DNA of 64,000 nucleotides from Malurus cyaneus samueli (lineage: Eukaryota; Chordata; Aves; Passeriformes; Maluridae). Below, in pieces: positions 12,880 through 25,782 of this stretch. The position numbers were made by a program, and so were the translations under genes. The DNA lies in contig CM019220.1 in assembly GCA_009741485.1 (NCBI GenBank), positions 3,347,832 to 3,411,831 of the forward strand, read 5' to 3'. Position 1 is the stretch's first letter, and every line of letters starts with the position of its first letter. The notes under the pieces were generated by a model, which did no database searches, was not told the DNA's origin, and saw only the letters and a list, made by a program, of their open reading frames with translations.

Positions 12880-13520
12880 GCACAGTTTAATGAACCTGGG
12901 CTGCTCAAGGGATTTTGCCTTATACCAAATATATGCATCAAGCTGACAGTAAGATCTCTTTTAGCCACTGAAATTGCCACAATAAAAGAACCTGTTCAAA
13001 GCCCTCCATGCCAAGCACCGAAGCCAATTCCCATTGCCACGCCGCAGCCTCGGTGCACGCTCTGCCCCGCGTGCCCGCTTTATTGTTACTTATTTGTAAT
13101 GACAGATTGGTTTTAGCAGGATGTTTTTAGCTTGTTAGAGCTGCATTAGTTAGTCTGCAGCCAGCAGGAGCATTTGGAAAGTGATCCATGCCCTCCGCAG
13201 CAAACCGCTCACGAGGCGGTGATCTTTGGTGTAGCCTCTGCGCGTGGTTGTGCTGAGCTCATTAAGATGTCTCAGCCTCGAAGAAGGTATCAACTATATT
13301 AAGCACAGAGTACTGGCAATAAAAACAAATGCAGCATGGCATGGAAATACATTAACATCCCCTGGTTCAGTGTAGCATCGTGTTTTCAGGGAAACAAACA
13401 AAGGCGATATAATAAACGGAGCTGGCATCAGCCCAGTTACTCTGAGCGAACAGTAATAGCTTTCACAAGGTTCAGGGTTGGGTCTTCTGCATCATTAATA
13501 TTCCTCTAAAGGCACGCAGG
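12880..13520. promoter_or_regulatory. Candidate conserved noncoding/enhancer block
   Basis: This is repeat-free sequence with locally retained CpG sites, notably around 13018-13076 and 13198-13250, in otherwise CpG-depleted surroundings. Motif-like elements include AATATATGCAT near 12929, TTTGTAATGACAGATTGG near 13094 (a TGACAG MEIS/TGIF-type core) and GCATCATTAATATTCC near 13490. CpG retention and high information content without coding potential are usual in vertebrate enhancers. This is inference from texture, with no alignment. Confidence 0.28.
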
Positions 13521-14829
13521 ATCTTTGCTGCTGAAATCAGGAGTGAATAAAATAAAAATTAGAAATCTCTGAAAGCTGTACCAGGTGTTTTGCTGGGAGA
13601 TGTTTAATGAAAAGCTTGGCACCAGTGTGAATGGTTTCCCTGGTGGGTGTTGGAGCCTCCTGCAGCCACCCAGAGCACAGCCAGACACTGATGCCACTGC
13701 AGTGATCTCTGTTGCTGCTGTTTGTTGTTGTTGAGTACTCAGATTAGTTAAAACCAGTCTTTTCTGCGTGTCTGCTTTGTTCAGTGCCTGAGCTGTGAGT
13801 GCTTGGGGTGGTGTTTGATAATTGCCTGTTGGAGAAGATCTACCTGTATGAAAATAATCTCATATTCAACAGAAAGCACAGCTGTGTAACCTCTAAGGAG
13901 TGCTGTCAGCAGATGTTACAGCAGCTCTGCTGCATGGCCAAAACATCTCCAGACAACATCCCTCTGTCTCGAGTTCTGCCAGAGAAACGGGAGGGTGTGC
14001 AGACAAATCAGGAGGAACGTGGCTTGTGCAATCCAGCGATTTCTCCCTAATCTACATGGCACCTCCAGTGCCCCCTGGATAGCAGAATTCATCCTCCCCA
14101 GAAGCTCTGGAAATCTCAGGCTTTTAGCTGGTCTTGGGAAAGGTTTGACATAAATGCAAAGTCTTCTCTTAGTTTGGGCTTCATGAATCCCTTGCCTACA
14201 GAGCTCAAGAGCTCAGTTCAGTCTTTTTAAAGTCAGATTTGTAAATCCTCTACTGGTAACTGTTTTTTTTTTTTCTTTTTTTGTCTTGCTTTTTCCCTTC
14301 TCTCCTCCTCCAGAGGGACTTTTGGAAGGCTGTTTCAGCACGGATGCCATGATGCTGATTATGAACTGCAGCTAATTCTGGCATCTTGTAAATATCAAAA
14401 CAACACATTTTGTTTTTACACTAATGCACTAAGGTCAGAATTGCCTTTCTATTTGAACAGATAAGCATTTCATCTTTGTTAATATCCACAACTTAAAAGC
14501 TGTAGGAGGATAACGGGAATTTTTAATAGTGATATGTTGATGTTTCGGCTTGCTCTCTGAGGAGAACTTCCTGAGACAGAAATATAACGTGATGGTATAG
14601 CGCTCTGGAGTGTGCCAGCTCGCCTTGAGTGCTCTGCATGGAGCTTTATGCTGCTTTCTAGACATTGCACTGTGCAAGAACCAGTCAGTGCTTTTCCTGG
14701 AGGGGTTCTTAGCTCTCATTTCAGGATTTCTCCCTCTTTTAATAACATCTCTCCAGCTCCCAAGCTGCCTTTTCAGATCGGAGTCTGATATCTGTTGGAC
14801 ATTTCTGTACAGTAGCGTTTTCACATTGC
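13521..14829. other. Non-coding region, no gene seen
   Basis: This is unique sequence with a short GTT run near 13721-13733 and a T-rich tract at 14263-14282. Overlapping frames of 83-129 codons on both strands show no recognisable domain. The 14435-14824 minus-strand frame overlaps a plus-strand frame of similar length (14610-14936). Confidence 0.55.
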
Positions 14830-15175
14830 TGACTCAGTTGGCTTTATTTCCCCAGTATCATTGCATCCTATTTACTTTATGTGTGCATCTGTTTAGGGCT
14901 GGTGCTCCCTCAGGGCATACGAGATCACTAATCTAAAACCTCAGTTTTAGCTCACCACTTTCCCACTCTTGCGGTTTGATGTGCAGTATAAATATCATTG
15001 TTGCTTGAGCACTAATGCACGATTTAAAAACAATAAATACCCCATTTGCTGAAGGCTAATAGTCAATTCATTTTGTGCTGCAGCATCACCAGTTACTTCT
15101 GCGAGGGATTTGTCCTCTCAGAGGTGGTTTTGTGAGCTTTGCTATGCCATGCAAACTCTTGTGAAGCAATGCAAT
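14830..15175. promoter_or_regulatory. Candidate conserved noncoding element
   Basis: This stretch is repeat-free and contains isolated CpG sites (ATACGAGATC near 14918, CTTGCGGTTTG near 14969, GCACGATTTAAA near 15017). Its AT-rich cores include GCAGTATAAATATCATTG near 14983 and AATAGTCAATTCATTTTG near 15058. It is immediately followed by a 25-base T run. The call rests on composition and motif density only. Confidence 0.2.
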
Positions 15176-15199
15176 TTTGGTTTTCGGCTTCTTTTGTCC

Positions 15200-15224
15200 T
15201 TTTTTTTTTTTTTTTTTTTTTTTT
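15200..15224. repeat. Poly(T) tract, 25 bases
   Basis: An uninterrupted run of T residues gives rise to poly-Phe and poly-Lys frames on the two strands that should not be read as genes. No LINE or gene copy is seen directly upstream that would make it a reverse-strand poly(A) tail. Confidence 0.95.
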
Positions 15225-15989
15225 GCCCAAAGTTCAGACATGGCCTCTGCTGTCTGTCTTCCTGTGGGTTTGGCCTGCACAGGGCCCTGTACAAACAGAC
15301 CTTTCTGTTGCAGGGCTCCTCTTTAAGGCAGTTTTCTTTTCTGATAATTGGATAAACCATTTGGCCAATGTTTTTGCACTATTTTCATTTCATACTTTAT
15401 AAGATTACAGTAATACTTACATCGTAAAATAAAACAGGCTTCAAAATGATTGAAACATATATAAGGGAAGAGCAAAGTGTGTTGAGTGCTAGAAATAGGC
15501 AGAAGTAGACCCTGTGGTGACTTCATAATTGGCAAGTTTCTCTCTCATCTACATTTCCCTCCATGTTTACATAAACATGTTGAGGTTCTTTTCACTGGGT
15601 TTCAATCTGGGTTGATTCAGGAGCAGCAGTTTGTTAGGATGATGGTTTTGTAACAGCTGCCAGGCTTCTGTCACGAGTATGACAGGATAATCTGATAATT
15701 AAACTATTGATTGTTCTTCCTGTCCTGCAATCATTATGGACTTCCAGACTCAACATTGTGGGACAGGGGCTGTTCAAACTGGGAGGTGAGAACCACTGCT
15801 TGGGGTGGTGGGGAACAGCTGCAGTTTGTAACAGGTGAAGGGTAAATTAACCCATCCAATAACTTGGATTAATAACTCTGTATCAGGCAAAAGTTGCCTG
15901 ACAACATGAGGTGCCCTCCCTGGTAAATTATGCAGAATATAATCAAAGAGTTCAGAAAACTTTCTGTCATGATGCAGGATCAGTTAACT
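15225..15989. other. Non-coding region, no gene seen
   Basis: Unique AT-rich sequence. No exon-like frame, RNA gene or mobile element is recognised. Confidence 0.55.
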
Positions 15990-16110
15990 TGCTCTAGAGG
16001 AGCAGGGCAAGGACCATTTAATGGTAATGATTTATGCAAATGATTTAATGATAATGATTATTACTGGTGCACATAAATTGCTAATGAACCAGGAGGCGCC
16101 CTTGTGTGCT
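15990..16110. promoter_or_regulatory. Candidate element with perfect POU octamer
   Basis: A perfect octamer ATGCAAAT lies at 16034-16041, followed at once by repeated TTTAATGATAATGATTATTA homeodomain-like cores. At 16088-16101 the GC-rich string AACCAGGAGGCGCC partly resembles the CTCF core but has at least one key mismatch. Clustering of an octamer with ATTA cores is typical of POU/homeobox-responsive enhancers. Function is inferred. Confidence 0.22.
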
Positions 16111-16599
16111 TTCTTTAAAGGTTTCTCCGAACTCAGAGATATTTTCAATGTAAAATAAATACAGTTTTGCTGTTTGCTTACCTTTTTAACTGTATTTTTC
16201 ACCCTAAACCTCTTAAGTGCCCTTCTTATCTATCTTCTGTGAAGTATCACAAATAAAGTTGAAGACTTAATCTACAAATCCCTTTGTCATGTCCTATAAT
16301 AAAATATGAGCAGAAGGCAGTTAAAGCTATTTATCACAGCATACTTGGCAAGTCTGGGACTTTTTAAGTTAGATAAATTGGCAACTGCTCCATTTTTTAT
16401 CTCATAAGACAGAACTAAACCAAAATGAAACATAGAGCCTTCTTGCTTTAGGAATATGCTGGGGTTTGCTGGTGTATTTTTTATTTAGTAAACTCAGAAA
16501 CTGTTAAGAGAATTTAGGACATAATACTTTTGCTTCTATTTAAAATTATCTGTTGTATAGTACTTTTTAATTAATTATAATTTCCCTTTTAAAGTAATT

Positions 16600-16980
16600 T
16601 TCTTTTTAAAAAAATATGTTTGTCAGGAAATTACATATTCCTGGTCACTTCAACCACTTACAGTGCATGCTAAACAAATTCAATAAGCATTTCATTCAGC
16701 ATTAATGGGATAATTATTGTATGTGAAATACTGATTTATGATAAAAGGCACTTTTACTGGGATCTGACATTTGCTCAATTCATTACTCGTGTAAGATAGC
16801 AATTAAGCTTTACAAGGTTATTTTAAATTGATCGGTGCAGAATTTTTTGTAACAATAGTCTTTATAATGCATCATCTCCAGCTACAGTGCCACGTTAACC
16901 AGACATTAATTTTAACTCATAGGTAGATGTTCCGCTGTTAATTTTACCTACTCATTGTTTACACTGTGTTGTAGCATAGG
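16600..16980. promoter_or_regulatory. Candidate conserved noncoding element
   Basis: This repeat-free block has dense homeodomain-type cores (AGCATTAATGGGATAATTATT near 16699, GACATTAATTTTAA near 16900), isolated CpG sites (ATTGATCGGTGC near 16828, GCCACGTTAACC near 16889, TTCCGCTGTTAAT near 16930), and no coding potential. It reads like a deeply conserved gene-desert element, but this needs an alignment. Confidence 0.27.
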
Positions 16981-19900
16981 AGGCAGAGTATTGTTAGTTG
17001 GTGTGATGAGTGCTTTGTTCAAGAAGAGTTTTGAGCTAAATTCTGTTGAAACCACTGACATGGTGCTTTTGGAGCTCTTAATTATATAGAAAATTGCATC
17101 CCAAAGCTCTGCAATAGGATGGGAAATGCATCAGTTTTGTCCCTCCTGAACAGACAATCCTGGTGTTTTTTTCCAAAAGGCACTTTTAAGCACCTCCAGC
17201 TTTAGTCTCCTCCTGTGTCCTTAATCTCCTGTAGTTTTTGAAGAGGCCTTGGGGAGTTACTGTTTCATGCTAATAAATAATGTATGAAGTGCTTGTCCAT
17301 CCTAAGAAAAGTCAGAGCAAATGAGGAGGAAGCTTCATTGCAAGAACAAGGGTGTGTTGGAGAGGCTGCTGCCTGTGCTGATCACTGCCCTGGAGCAGGG
17401 AAAGGTCTCAGCATTCCCGCAGAGAAGAGAGATGCTGCTCTGGGAGGGGATATTGAGCTCAGACAAGGGAGGCAAATGAGCAATTGTGTCTCTTGTCTCT
17501 GCCTCCAGGGCTTCTGCCAGGATTTGCTGTCAGGAGCCCCTGCAGCCCTGGAGCATCCCACAGGGAATGGGCAGCTCCCTGTCCCCTCTGACCACTGGGA
17601 AACTCCTGTTCTTCCAGATCCATCCCTGGAGCTGGGGAGCCAAATCCTAAAAACATTTCACTTTTGCTTCTTGCTTGCTGCTTCTTTACTTTCATGTAGT
17701 AGCTGTTGAAACCCCACTACTGTGCTGCTGCTTTTTTCCTTTCTTTTATTTTTCTTTTTTTTTTTCTAAAAAATAAAAGGGAGGTGTAGAAGGAGCAGGA
17801 TGCTGAAATAGGAGGATACTCCCAAGATGAGAAAGAGAAAAAAGGAACCTGTCTGTGGGAGGGAGTTGAAAGAAAAATATCCAGTGCAACATTAAGTCAA
17901 GACCGTGAATTCAGAGAAGTGGTATTTCCAGTCCTTTTAAGTCTGTTTCCTGCCAAAAATGTTTCCATCTACCAACTTAATTGCTCTTCATTAGGGAGAA
18001 AAAGCACGAGCACAATTTACAGCATTTGATTGAGGGGCCAAAAATATATTTTTGCAGGAAGTGCTCCACTCAGGATAACCAGACAACCTCTGTAAGGATA
18101 GAAGCTCTGGTATCTAAAGGAAACCACTTTTCCTATAGTTTTAAAGCTGGTATTGTGGCTCATTAATAGCAATGCTATGGAGCTACAAATGGCTGAAAAC
18201 ACTTGGAAAATAATTAGGAAAATAATAACAGGTACTCAACTGTAATGGGCAGGATTTTTAATTTCATGGGTTTACTTTTACAAGGAGGAAAATAATTCTT
18301 TTTCCCCCCCACCCCCAATTTATTGGAGGAGGATGCTCAGACATCAGTTCTAAGTATACAGAGACCAGAAAGTGCAGAATGCCATGAAAGACCATATGCC
18401 CATGGGTTAGTGTGCTGAGTTATACTGAATTTCATACAATATTAAAAGTTATTTGTCTTCTAAAATATCTAAGATTTAAAAAAAAAAAAAAATCTTTTGT
18501 CAAACTCAGATAGTTTTTAAGAACTTTATATATTAGAAAACTCCATCTTTTCAAGCCTTTGGAAATTGGAAAAAAAAAATCTTGTAGAGAAGAACTCTAA
18601 TCTCTTGCTCTGATTTATATATCATATAAAATGTATCCATTCTTTTTAAACTTCCAATTAAATAAGAGATACTCACTCATTGTTACACTGTTCCAAAGAG
18701 GGAAAAATTGAAATTATATGGAAAAGAGGAAAACCTTTCTTAAAAGAGAGATTTCTTGCTGCTCTTCAAGTTGGCACATTGGATTTTATGTAACAGCCAG
18801 TGACTGAAACATCAGTTCAGAAATTAAAACTCCTCTGTAGTTTTGAAATGTATCATGAACTTCACAGTCACTCCTGGTTTAATCTTCTTGTGATTCCAGA
18901 AATAAATGAAAAGAAAAAAAATACCACAAGAATGGCCCTGGAAATAATGCTATTTTTGTTTTTCTCTCTGATGCCAATAGATGACCTAAATCACTTGCGT
19001 TGATTAAAAACCCACAAAATAATCAGTCTTTCATTTTTTATACTTTTTTTAATGTTTGACGCAGGAAAATGTTTGATGTACTTAAAAGCAGAAAGAGAGA
19101 ACACTTAGGATATGGCAAGATGAAACATCTCAGGTTTTTAGAGTTTTGGGTGCACCTGCACCCTTGAACTTGTGCATCAGATTCTATCTGGTGTTAACCC
19201 TAGACTGGGATTTTTCTTTGTTCTTTTTTTTTTTTTTTTTTTTGGTCTGAAACACCTCTTAGTTATCAATATAGAACTTTTTCTCATCATTATTTCTACA
19301 TGAGAAATATCCTCCTAAAAAGTAAAACTGAGTATTTTCAGAGTTTGTGCAGCTTAAAATTGGAAATAAATTTCTGCCCTGTGCCACTGAAATGAAAAAT
19401 GGGTTTATATGATCAGTATCCTGAATCCATGTGCTCTTAGAGGAGTCAACATTCTTAATAAAAAGCCAAAATTAATTCTGAGCAGGTTTGATTAACTTAT
19501 ATGGAAAATAAGAGCTGAGAAACCAGAGTAAAAAAGGACATGAATGGGCCTTTGGATTTTTTATTTAAGGTTTTTGGTACATTGAATAAATCTCAGAGTA
19601 TCTCATGTTTCAGTGGAATTAAAAGCAGCATTCATATCTGGAGGACTTTCTACAATAATATATGAGGATGAATTTTTGTAGCTCTGGCATATTTGATTGC
19701 ATAGGTACTTTTGGAAAAAATTAGACTCTTTAAGCAATTGAAAAATGAAGCATTATTAAATTAAAAAAAAAAAAAAAAAGACCATAATTCTGACTTTCTA
19801 TTAAGCAATTCATTTATTTAACTAAGCAGAGAGAAATAAAATGCCCCAAAGTACATCTTTTACAGAGAATTACTCCCACAGTGTTATTTAATTTTGTCTG

Positions 19901-22900
19901 TGTGTATCCCACTGAAATTGCCTGTATTCTTCATTTCTTTATTCCTGTTTGTACATAAAGAATCTTATTAGCACATCAGTAATTTGCAGTCTAAACTCCC
20001 TCGAGGGATTGTGTTTTTCCTACACTTTTTAATGCAGATCTCCCAGGTGTTGCTGTTCAAAGTACAATGCCAAAACCTCGAGTTCACAAAGGGAATTATC
20101 CTGTATCAGCGAGGTGCTCCTTCTTTTTATATTGAAGGAATGTAAGGGGTAATTAAAAAGAAAATTATTGTAAAAAATGGCTTTCTGTCCCAAATCAGTG
20201 TCCCTGCTCCAGAATTAACAGATTGGATGGGGAGAAACGAAGTTTAGCTTGAGCTCTCGGCCCTGATGGGTCGCAGGATCTGAGGGGTTTTGCAGGTTCA
20301 CATTGTGGAACTTCACCTCCCCTTTTTTAGCACACCTCTTACTCCATGTTAATAATTTCTTTATCTCTTTGGTCACAGGAGAGGAAGGAGCAGCAGATGG
20401 ACATTTAGTCCTTTCTGACGTGGTCCAGGAGAGTTTTTGAAAGATAAACTTACTGCAGAGGTGTGGTGTTGGGACATTGGGATGGGAATGAAAGCAGCAG
20501 CACGCTTTCATCTTAATGTCACAAAGGGTTGCAGTTCATACCTGCCTTTTTGTGTTTTAATTAAAGTTATGGAAAGATGAAAAATAAAAATCTCATTAAT
20601 CATAAATGGCTTTTCACCTGCTACAACATTTCAGTTCACTTTCTGCTACTCCTTTTAGGTTATGATAGACTTACAATCTTTTAACTTTAACTAAGCAATC
20701 TCTTGATCCTGCTTTCCCCTTCATCATGCCCAGGTAAGGGGATGGGAATGGCCCAAAGGGGGGGTTGAAATTCAGTTTCTGCAGAGTATCTTGGCCAGCC
20801 AAGGCTCTCTTAGGGCATTGCAGACCCAGAGATCATCTCTGCTGGGGTTGTTACTGACAGCACCATTTCCCTGTGGTGCTGCTCCTGCACCTCAGACACC
20901 GAAAACACAAATAGTGTCCCCCAATAGCTGTGGGTGATCCAGTTTGCCTGTGGGGTATTTGAAAGAAAAGAAGGATCAGGTATTCAGTAAAAAAAATACA
21001 GATTTTCTTGACGTAATGTAGAAATAAGAAAAGTTCATTTGTGATCTGCAAGGTTAACTGTGGTATTTTCATCCTCTGGTTTTCCCTTTACACACCCCTT
21101 TAGAGTGTTTGTTTCCTGTAATGTGGTGTCTGTGTCACAGATATTAATTCTTTGAAAAGGAATTGAACCTACTAAATGAAAAAATGTACTCAGACTTGTA
21201 CCACACTTCTTAATACCGTAGGGTCTCTGTAGAGACTCTTTAATCTTTGTTAAGGTTAATAATTATATTATAATTTTTTGTAACTATATGAGGGTTAATG
21301 AAGCAGGAAGGTGGTTTATGGAGGAATTCCTTTTACAGAATTACTTTCAAAAATTTTTCAAGTGGAATAGCGTTCAACTACATATTTTTCAGTTCAGGAA
21401 ATCTGTTTCAGTGGGAATTATATTCGATTCAGAGAAAACTTATTATTCCAGTGCAACTAACGTATTTCATTTTAAAAGTCATAGTGTGAATGTTTTATCT
21501 GTGGGATAACTATACTCTTGGCAGCTTTGCCATATGAATGTCATTTAGTAAAAAAGAAAGAAAACCAATTCAAAAAAAAGAAAATCCTGGTTGGGACTAA
21601 TCCTATAGTTTTGGTTTTTTTTTCAAATCAGTGAAGTCTAGTGACTTTATTCTAGGTGGCTTTTCCAAAACAAACTGGTCCTATTTATGTATTCCTATTT
21701 CTTGAAGGTTGTGGAGAGGAAAGCACAAGAAGTTTTAAAGTTTCCACTAAAGTAGAAAGGGCACTCAATAATTTCCTCTCACCTGTGGGACTTGCACTGA
21801 CACTGTGGTGTAAAATAAATTACAAACTCCTGCAGAAATGAGTTTCCAGAGTCCATCTGGTGTATAAAATGGTAAAAGCTCTCTGAAGGAGAACAGGATG
21901 GAGATAAAGCAAAGCAGGATCCACTCCTTGATCTTTCTTTGCTGTCTGCAGAGGCCATGAGAGCTTTAATGCTCCTTGAAAAGCCTGAAAAGAGCTCCTG
22001 AAAGGCAAAGCAAACCAGGGAGAGCTGTGGAAGAGCAGCAGGAAGGCTGAGGTTGTTGTAAAATACAGAGATTTGGTGCAGTGCACGTTAGGAACAGCCT
22101 TCCTCGTGCTGTAAAGCATTCAGAACTCGGGATTTGCTGGGAGGGCGGTGTGGGAGACAGCAGAAATATGGAGAAGGGGTGAAATCTGAAGTGATTCTGT
22201 TGTTTCAGGAAAAGCTGGTGTTTGTGCCTTTGCTCTGGGGGTGGGGAAGGGGGAATGGAGTGTGCTGCATCCATAAGAACCAGCAGATGACAATTTGCTC
22301 AGGAGCCTTCCTGACCTGGTGCCAGTTGGCAAACGGGGCTGCTGCTCAAGCATCAGTCAAGAGATTCTGGGATGAAACTGTTTTGCAAACAGCGACTTTT
22401 CATGGGATTTTAATGACAAGTCTACAACATCTGGCTGTGCTTTTGGACTCAGAGCTCATGCATTTGCATGCACTGCTCCCTCCAGAAATTATTTTGCTCT
22501 TGGAGGGTGAACAGTGGCCTCTGTATAAATGCTACATCCATGGTTTGTAACATTGCCTCTCTTGATTCCTTCTTAGCAGCATAGAACAGATATTTTGAAA
22601 TCACTTATGAGCACGCTAATTTCAAGAGTTTGCTGGAAATCTCTCTATTTGTTGTCTCTGAGTTTGGTTATTTTGTTGTTTTCCACCTCCTTCATAAGTT
22701 TCTTACTGTTTTTTCAACCAGTTCCTGGGACCTTTTCCCTGCAATCCTGAGATGCCAAGGGCTCTGCTTTATAGAGATTGCATTTGTACATACTGAGCTC
22801 CAAACCTACTAATTCTGATGGAACAGAGATGTTTCTGTCAAAAAGACTCAGAATGTGCATTCTCATGCTCATGTTGAATTCGTAGTCAAATGTGAATACA

Positions 22901-24059
22901 TTTTGGAGGTGATTTAATTATCACAGTGTCACCATTAAGGGTACTAACTGAGCAATGTGAGTAGAGACACCTGTAATTGTTCCAACAGAGACAGAAAAAT
23001 GGAAGCAAACTCAGAAATAAAAGGCTGCAGACTGTATGGATAGGAATGGTTCAGCTTGGTCTGATTTTTGTGCAATGCTGGGGTTTAATTATTTGTTTGT
23101 TTTTTTCTTTGGACGTTGCACTTTTCCCTGTTGTTATTTCAGATCCAAAATCAGCTTTATTGCAACTTCTTTCTACAGTGACAAAAAATCAGAAACAGAT
23201 AAAACACAATGATACAAACTCATCCCTACAGTGGGACTTCATTTTAGTGTGTGCAGGAAATAACTGAGCTGCAGTCCCAGTCAAATCAGCTCGAGTCACT
23301 CAAATTCCATTTGAGTCACAGTCAAATCAAGCCATAACTGGGGAAGCAGGAGATGGATTAAATGGTAACCACACTGGGGGAAAGGGGTAACAGTTCTGGG
23401 AGTAGGACTAGAAGGGACAAATTTTTGTTACAAACAGTCTAAGTCTAAGACTTTCATGTGCCAATGTATGGGACATCCAGAACACATCATTTAAAAGGCA
23501 GACACTGCTTGAAATCTTTCATCAGAGGGAACTGTGATTCATTGTCTGCATCAGACCTTGTTCACTGGGTCACCACGTTTTCTGTTCGTGGTAGTGCATG
23601 CGGATTTTTTCTTTCGATGTTCTGTGAATTCTTCATTTAAATCCCTCCCACCCCATGAATGCCATATCCTGGATTTCACTGAAGTTTGCAGTTCTGTGAT
23701 CTTGACTAAGACAAACTGGTGAGGGTGAAGGCCACCTGGTGTGATCCACGATGGATGAGGGGTTTGTGGGTGGCTTTGCACCCCTGCCACCCCTGCCTGT
23801 GAGGGGCACCCACTGTCAGCCCTGGGTTCCCTGGGCAGAGGCTGCAGTGATTCCTTTGGCATTTTCTGCCACAGAAGTCAGTGGTAAAGGCTTCATTGAT
23901 TGCCGTGGACTCAGATCAATTAGTCTTCAATTAGAACATGACCTTGATACTCTTTCTCTAATCAGCATTTCCCTGTTTCATCAGTGCTGCTTGGCGCTGT
24001 CCTAGCTCCAGTCTGAGTAATTTATTTTATTTTTTTCTTATAGATCTGCATTACTGCTT
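16981..24059. other. Non-coding region, no gene seen
   Basis: This is mostly unique AT-rich DNA. The 141-codon plus-strand frame at 17284-17709 and the 138-codon frame at 22134-22550 overlap minus-strand frames and show no recognisable domain. Simple tracts include T-rich DNA at about 17736-17765, C runs at 18304-18316, an A run at 18478-18492, a 20-base T run at 19224-19243 and a 17-base A run at 19763-19779. A small palindrome (ACTCAAAT/ATTTGAGT around TCC) lies at 23298-23316. Confidence 0.55.
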
Positions 24060-24510
24060 TTAGATTGGAGCAAAGTCAATTGAAGTAAATTTCTTCCTTT
24101 GCTTTGTGCCTGGACCAACGCACATCTTTCACTTTATGCAACCCATTAGTTTTCTTTCTCATCTATTAGCCATTATTTTATTACTTTTAATTTAGAAGCT
24201 CTGGATTTACTTCAATAGCCTTTCCGTTTTAGTATAGATCCTACAATAATTCTTTTTTTCTTTGAAATCAAAGATATCATATAACATGCACACAGGCAAA
24301 TACTGCAGTTGTTAATAATATGAAATTTATTTATTAACTTTTGAGAAGCAGAGCTACACATTTCCATAAATGCCTTAAATATTCCAGTTAATTGGGATGT
24401 GATCTTTCCTAAATGTGCCGGATCACTTCAGCCTGAGTGCCATTCAATGTTGCAAATTTTGTTTTCTGACTTTTAATCATTGGTGGTTATTCCCCTGATG
24501 AGCTTATTAG
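24060..24510. promoter_or_regulatory. Possible conserved noncoding element
   Basis: This is unique AT-rich sequence without homopolymers beyond seven bases. It carries many ATTA/TAAT cores (TATTAGCCATTATTTTATTA near 24165, GTTAATAATATGAAATTT near 24311) and a few isolated CpG sites. Composition alone supports the call, and it is weaker than the blocks at 12880 and 62155. Confidence 0.15.
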
Positions 24511-25336
24511 CCTTGAGTACAAATACTTCATCTACCCCACTGAAGAACTAAAAGCCTTAAAGTCTTAGGAACTCCTTAAATATGCATGGATATCTAAAGA
24601 TGTTTTAGGGTTTGGTGTTGGGTTTGTTGCGGTTTATTTTATTTTATTTTTTTTTTTCCCTTTTTTCTTTGTAGGAACTAAAATGAAGTGACACTGCCAT
24701 TATATACATAATCTTCACTAATTTTACTGTTTTAAGCCTGAAACTCTCATACTTTATAGGGATAGGAAATGTCTATTGCTTAATATAGGTGGAAAATAGA
24801 AGCTGTCTGAAAAGAAGCTCTGTATTTTATCGTTTGTGGTGGAATTTTACTACAAAATTCCATTGAGTAGTCAAGCAAAAGGCACCACATTTCTCTACAA
24901 CTTCCATCTGTTTAAATTCTTTAGACTGTAACCTGTATTGTATTTTATTAGAGCTTTTTTAGCAAGGACCGAATGAGGTCCAAGGACACTTTTTCTTTAT
25001 CAATCTGTGATGACAGATCAGAAAAATCCCAATGACCAATTTGACCCAGCCTCTTTCTAATGGAACATGGGACAGAATGGAGGAACTGGGACCTGAGAGG
25101 AGAAGGTAGCAATAGGGACTTTATAAAAAGATTTCAGTGTAATGTCATATCAGTGCAGATTCTTGAGCTATTTTTTTGTTTTTAACTGTCAATCAGTCAC
25201 TTTTTCTTCAGTATTCTGAGAATTTCTAGATGCTGAAATCTCTAAGCATACTTCAAAAATTTAGGAACAATTATTTTGCTTGCTCTTTTCCTCGCTTTTA
25301 CTTGTGCCACTGAGGCACAAAGGAGTGATGTGGTGT

Positions 25337-25380
25337 GTTTTTTTCTTTTCTTTTTTTTTTATTTTTTCCCCCCCCCCCCC
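25337..25380. repeat. Poly(T)-poly(C) tract
   Basis: A T-rich tract runs directly into thirteen consecutive C residues (25368-25380). The minus strand thus has a 13-base G run. This is simple-sequence DNA and a likely site of sequencing or replication slippage. Confidence 0.9.
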
Positions 25381-25738
25381 TGGAAAATGAGAATAGTGAA
25401 AATATAGAACCTGGTTAGCATAAAATATGCATATAGTGTATGTATGCATATACAAACATAGTTCTTATATATGTGTGCAATGCTAGACATATTTATTATT
25501 TTTTCCCAACTGTCTTGTTTTGCTGTCACGGATTTAAGTTACTTTTTTTTTTCTTCTTTTTTTTTTTTTTTTTTTAACCTACTTAAACTTTCCTCAGATA
25601 TTTCAACATACTATGAACCAATTGCAACTGTCCTAATTCTGGCTCATAAGCAATGCTAAAAATTCCTCCCCCAACTGACAGCTTTCTTTGCCAGATTACA
25701 ATATTCCCTGACGATTAGTTATCTTAACCACATGTTGT

Positions 25739-25782
25739 TTTTGTTTTTTTTTGTTTTTGTTTTGTTTTGTTTTGTTTTTTTT
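25739..25782. repeat. (TTTTG)n simple repeat
   Basis: The tract consists of T runs of three to nine bases separated by single G residues, with several exact TTTTG units in the middle. It is a pentanucleotide-type microsatellite, probably variable in length between individuals. Confidence 0.85.

Noticed and set aside
14610..14936. A hydrophobic 108-codon plus-strand frame resembling a multi-span membrane protein.
   Set aside because: The hydrophobicity comes from T-rich codons, the opposite strand is open for 129 codons over much of the same DNA, and no family is recognised.
16088..16101. AACCAGGAGGCGCC as a possible CTCF site.
   Set aside because: It departs from the CTCF core at one or more important positions, and motif scoring could not be run.
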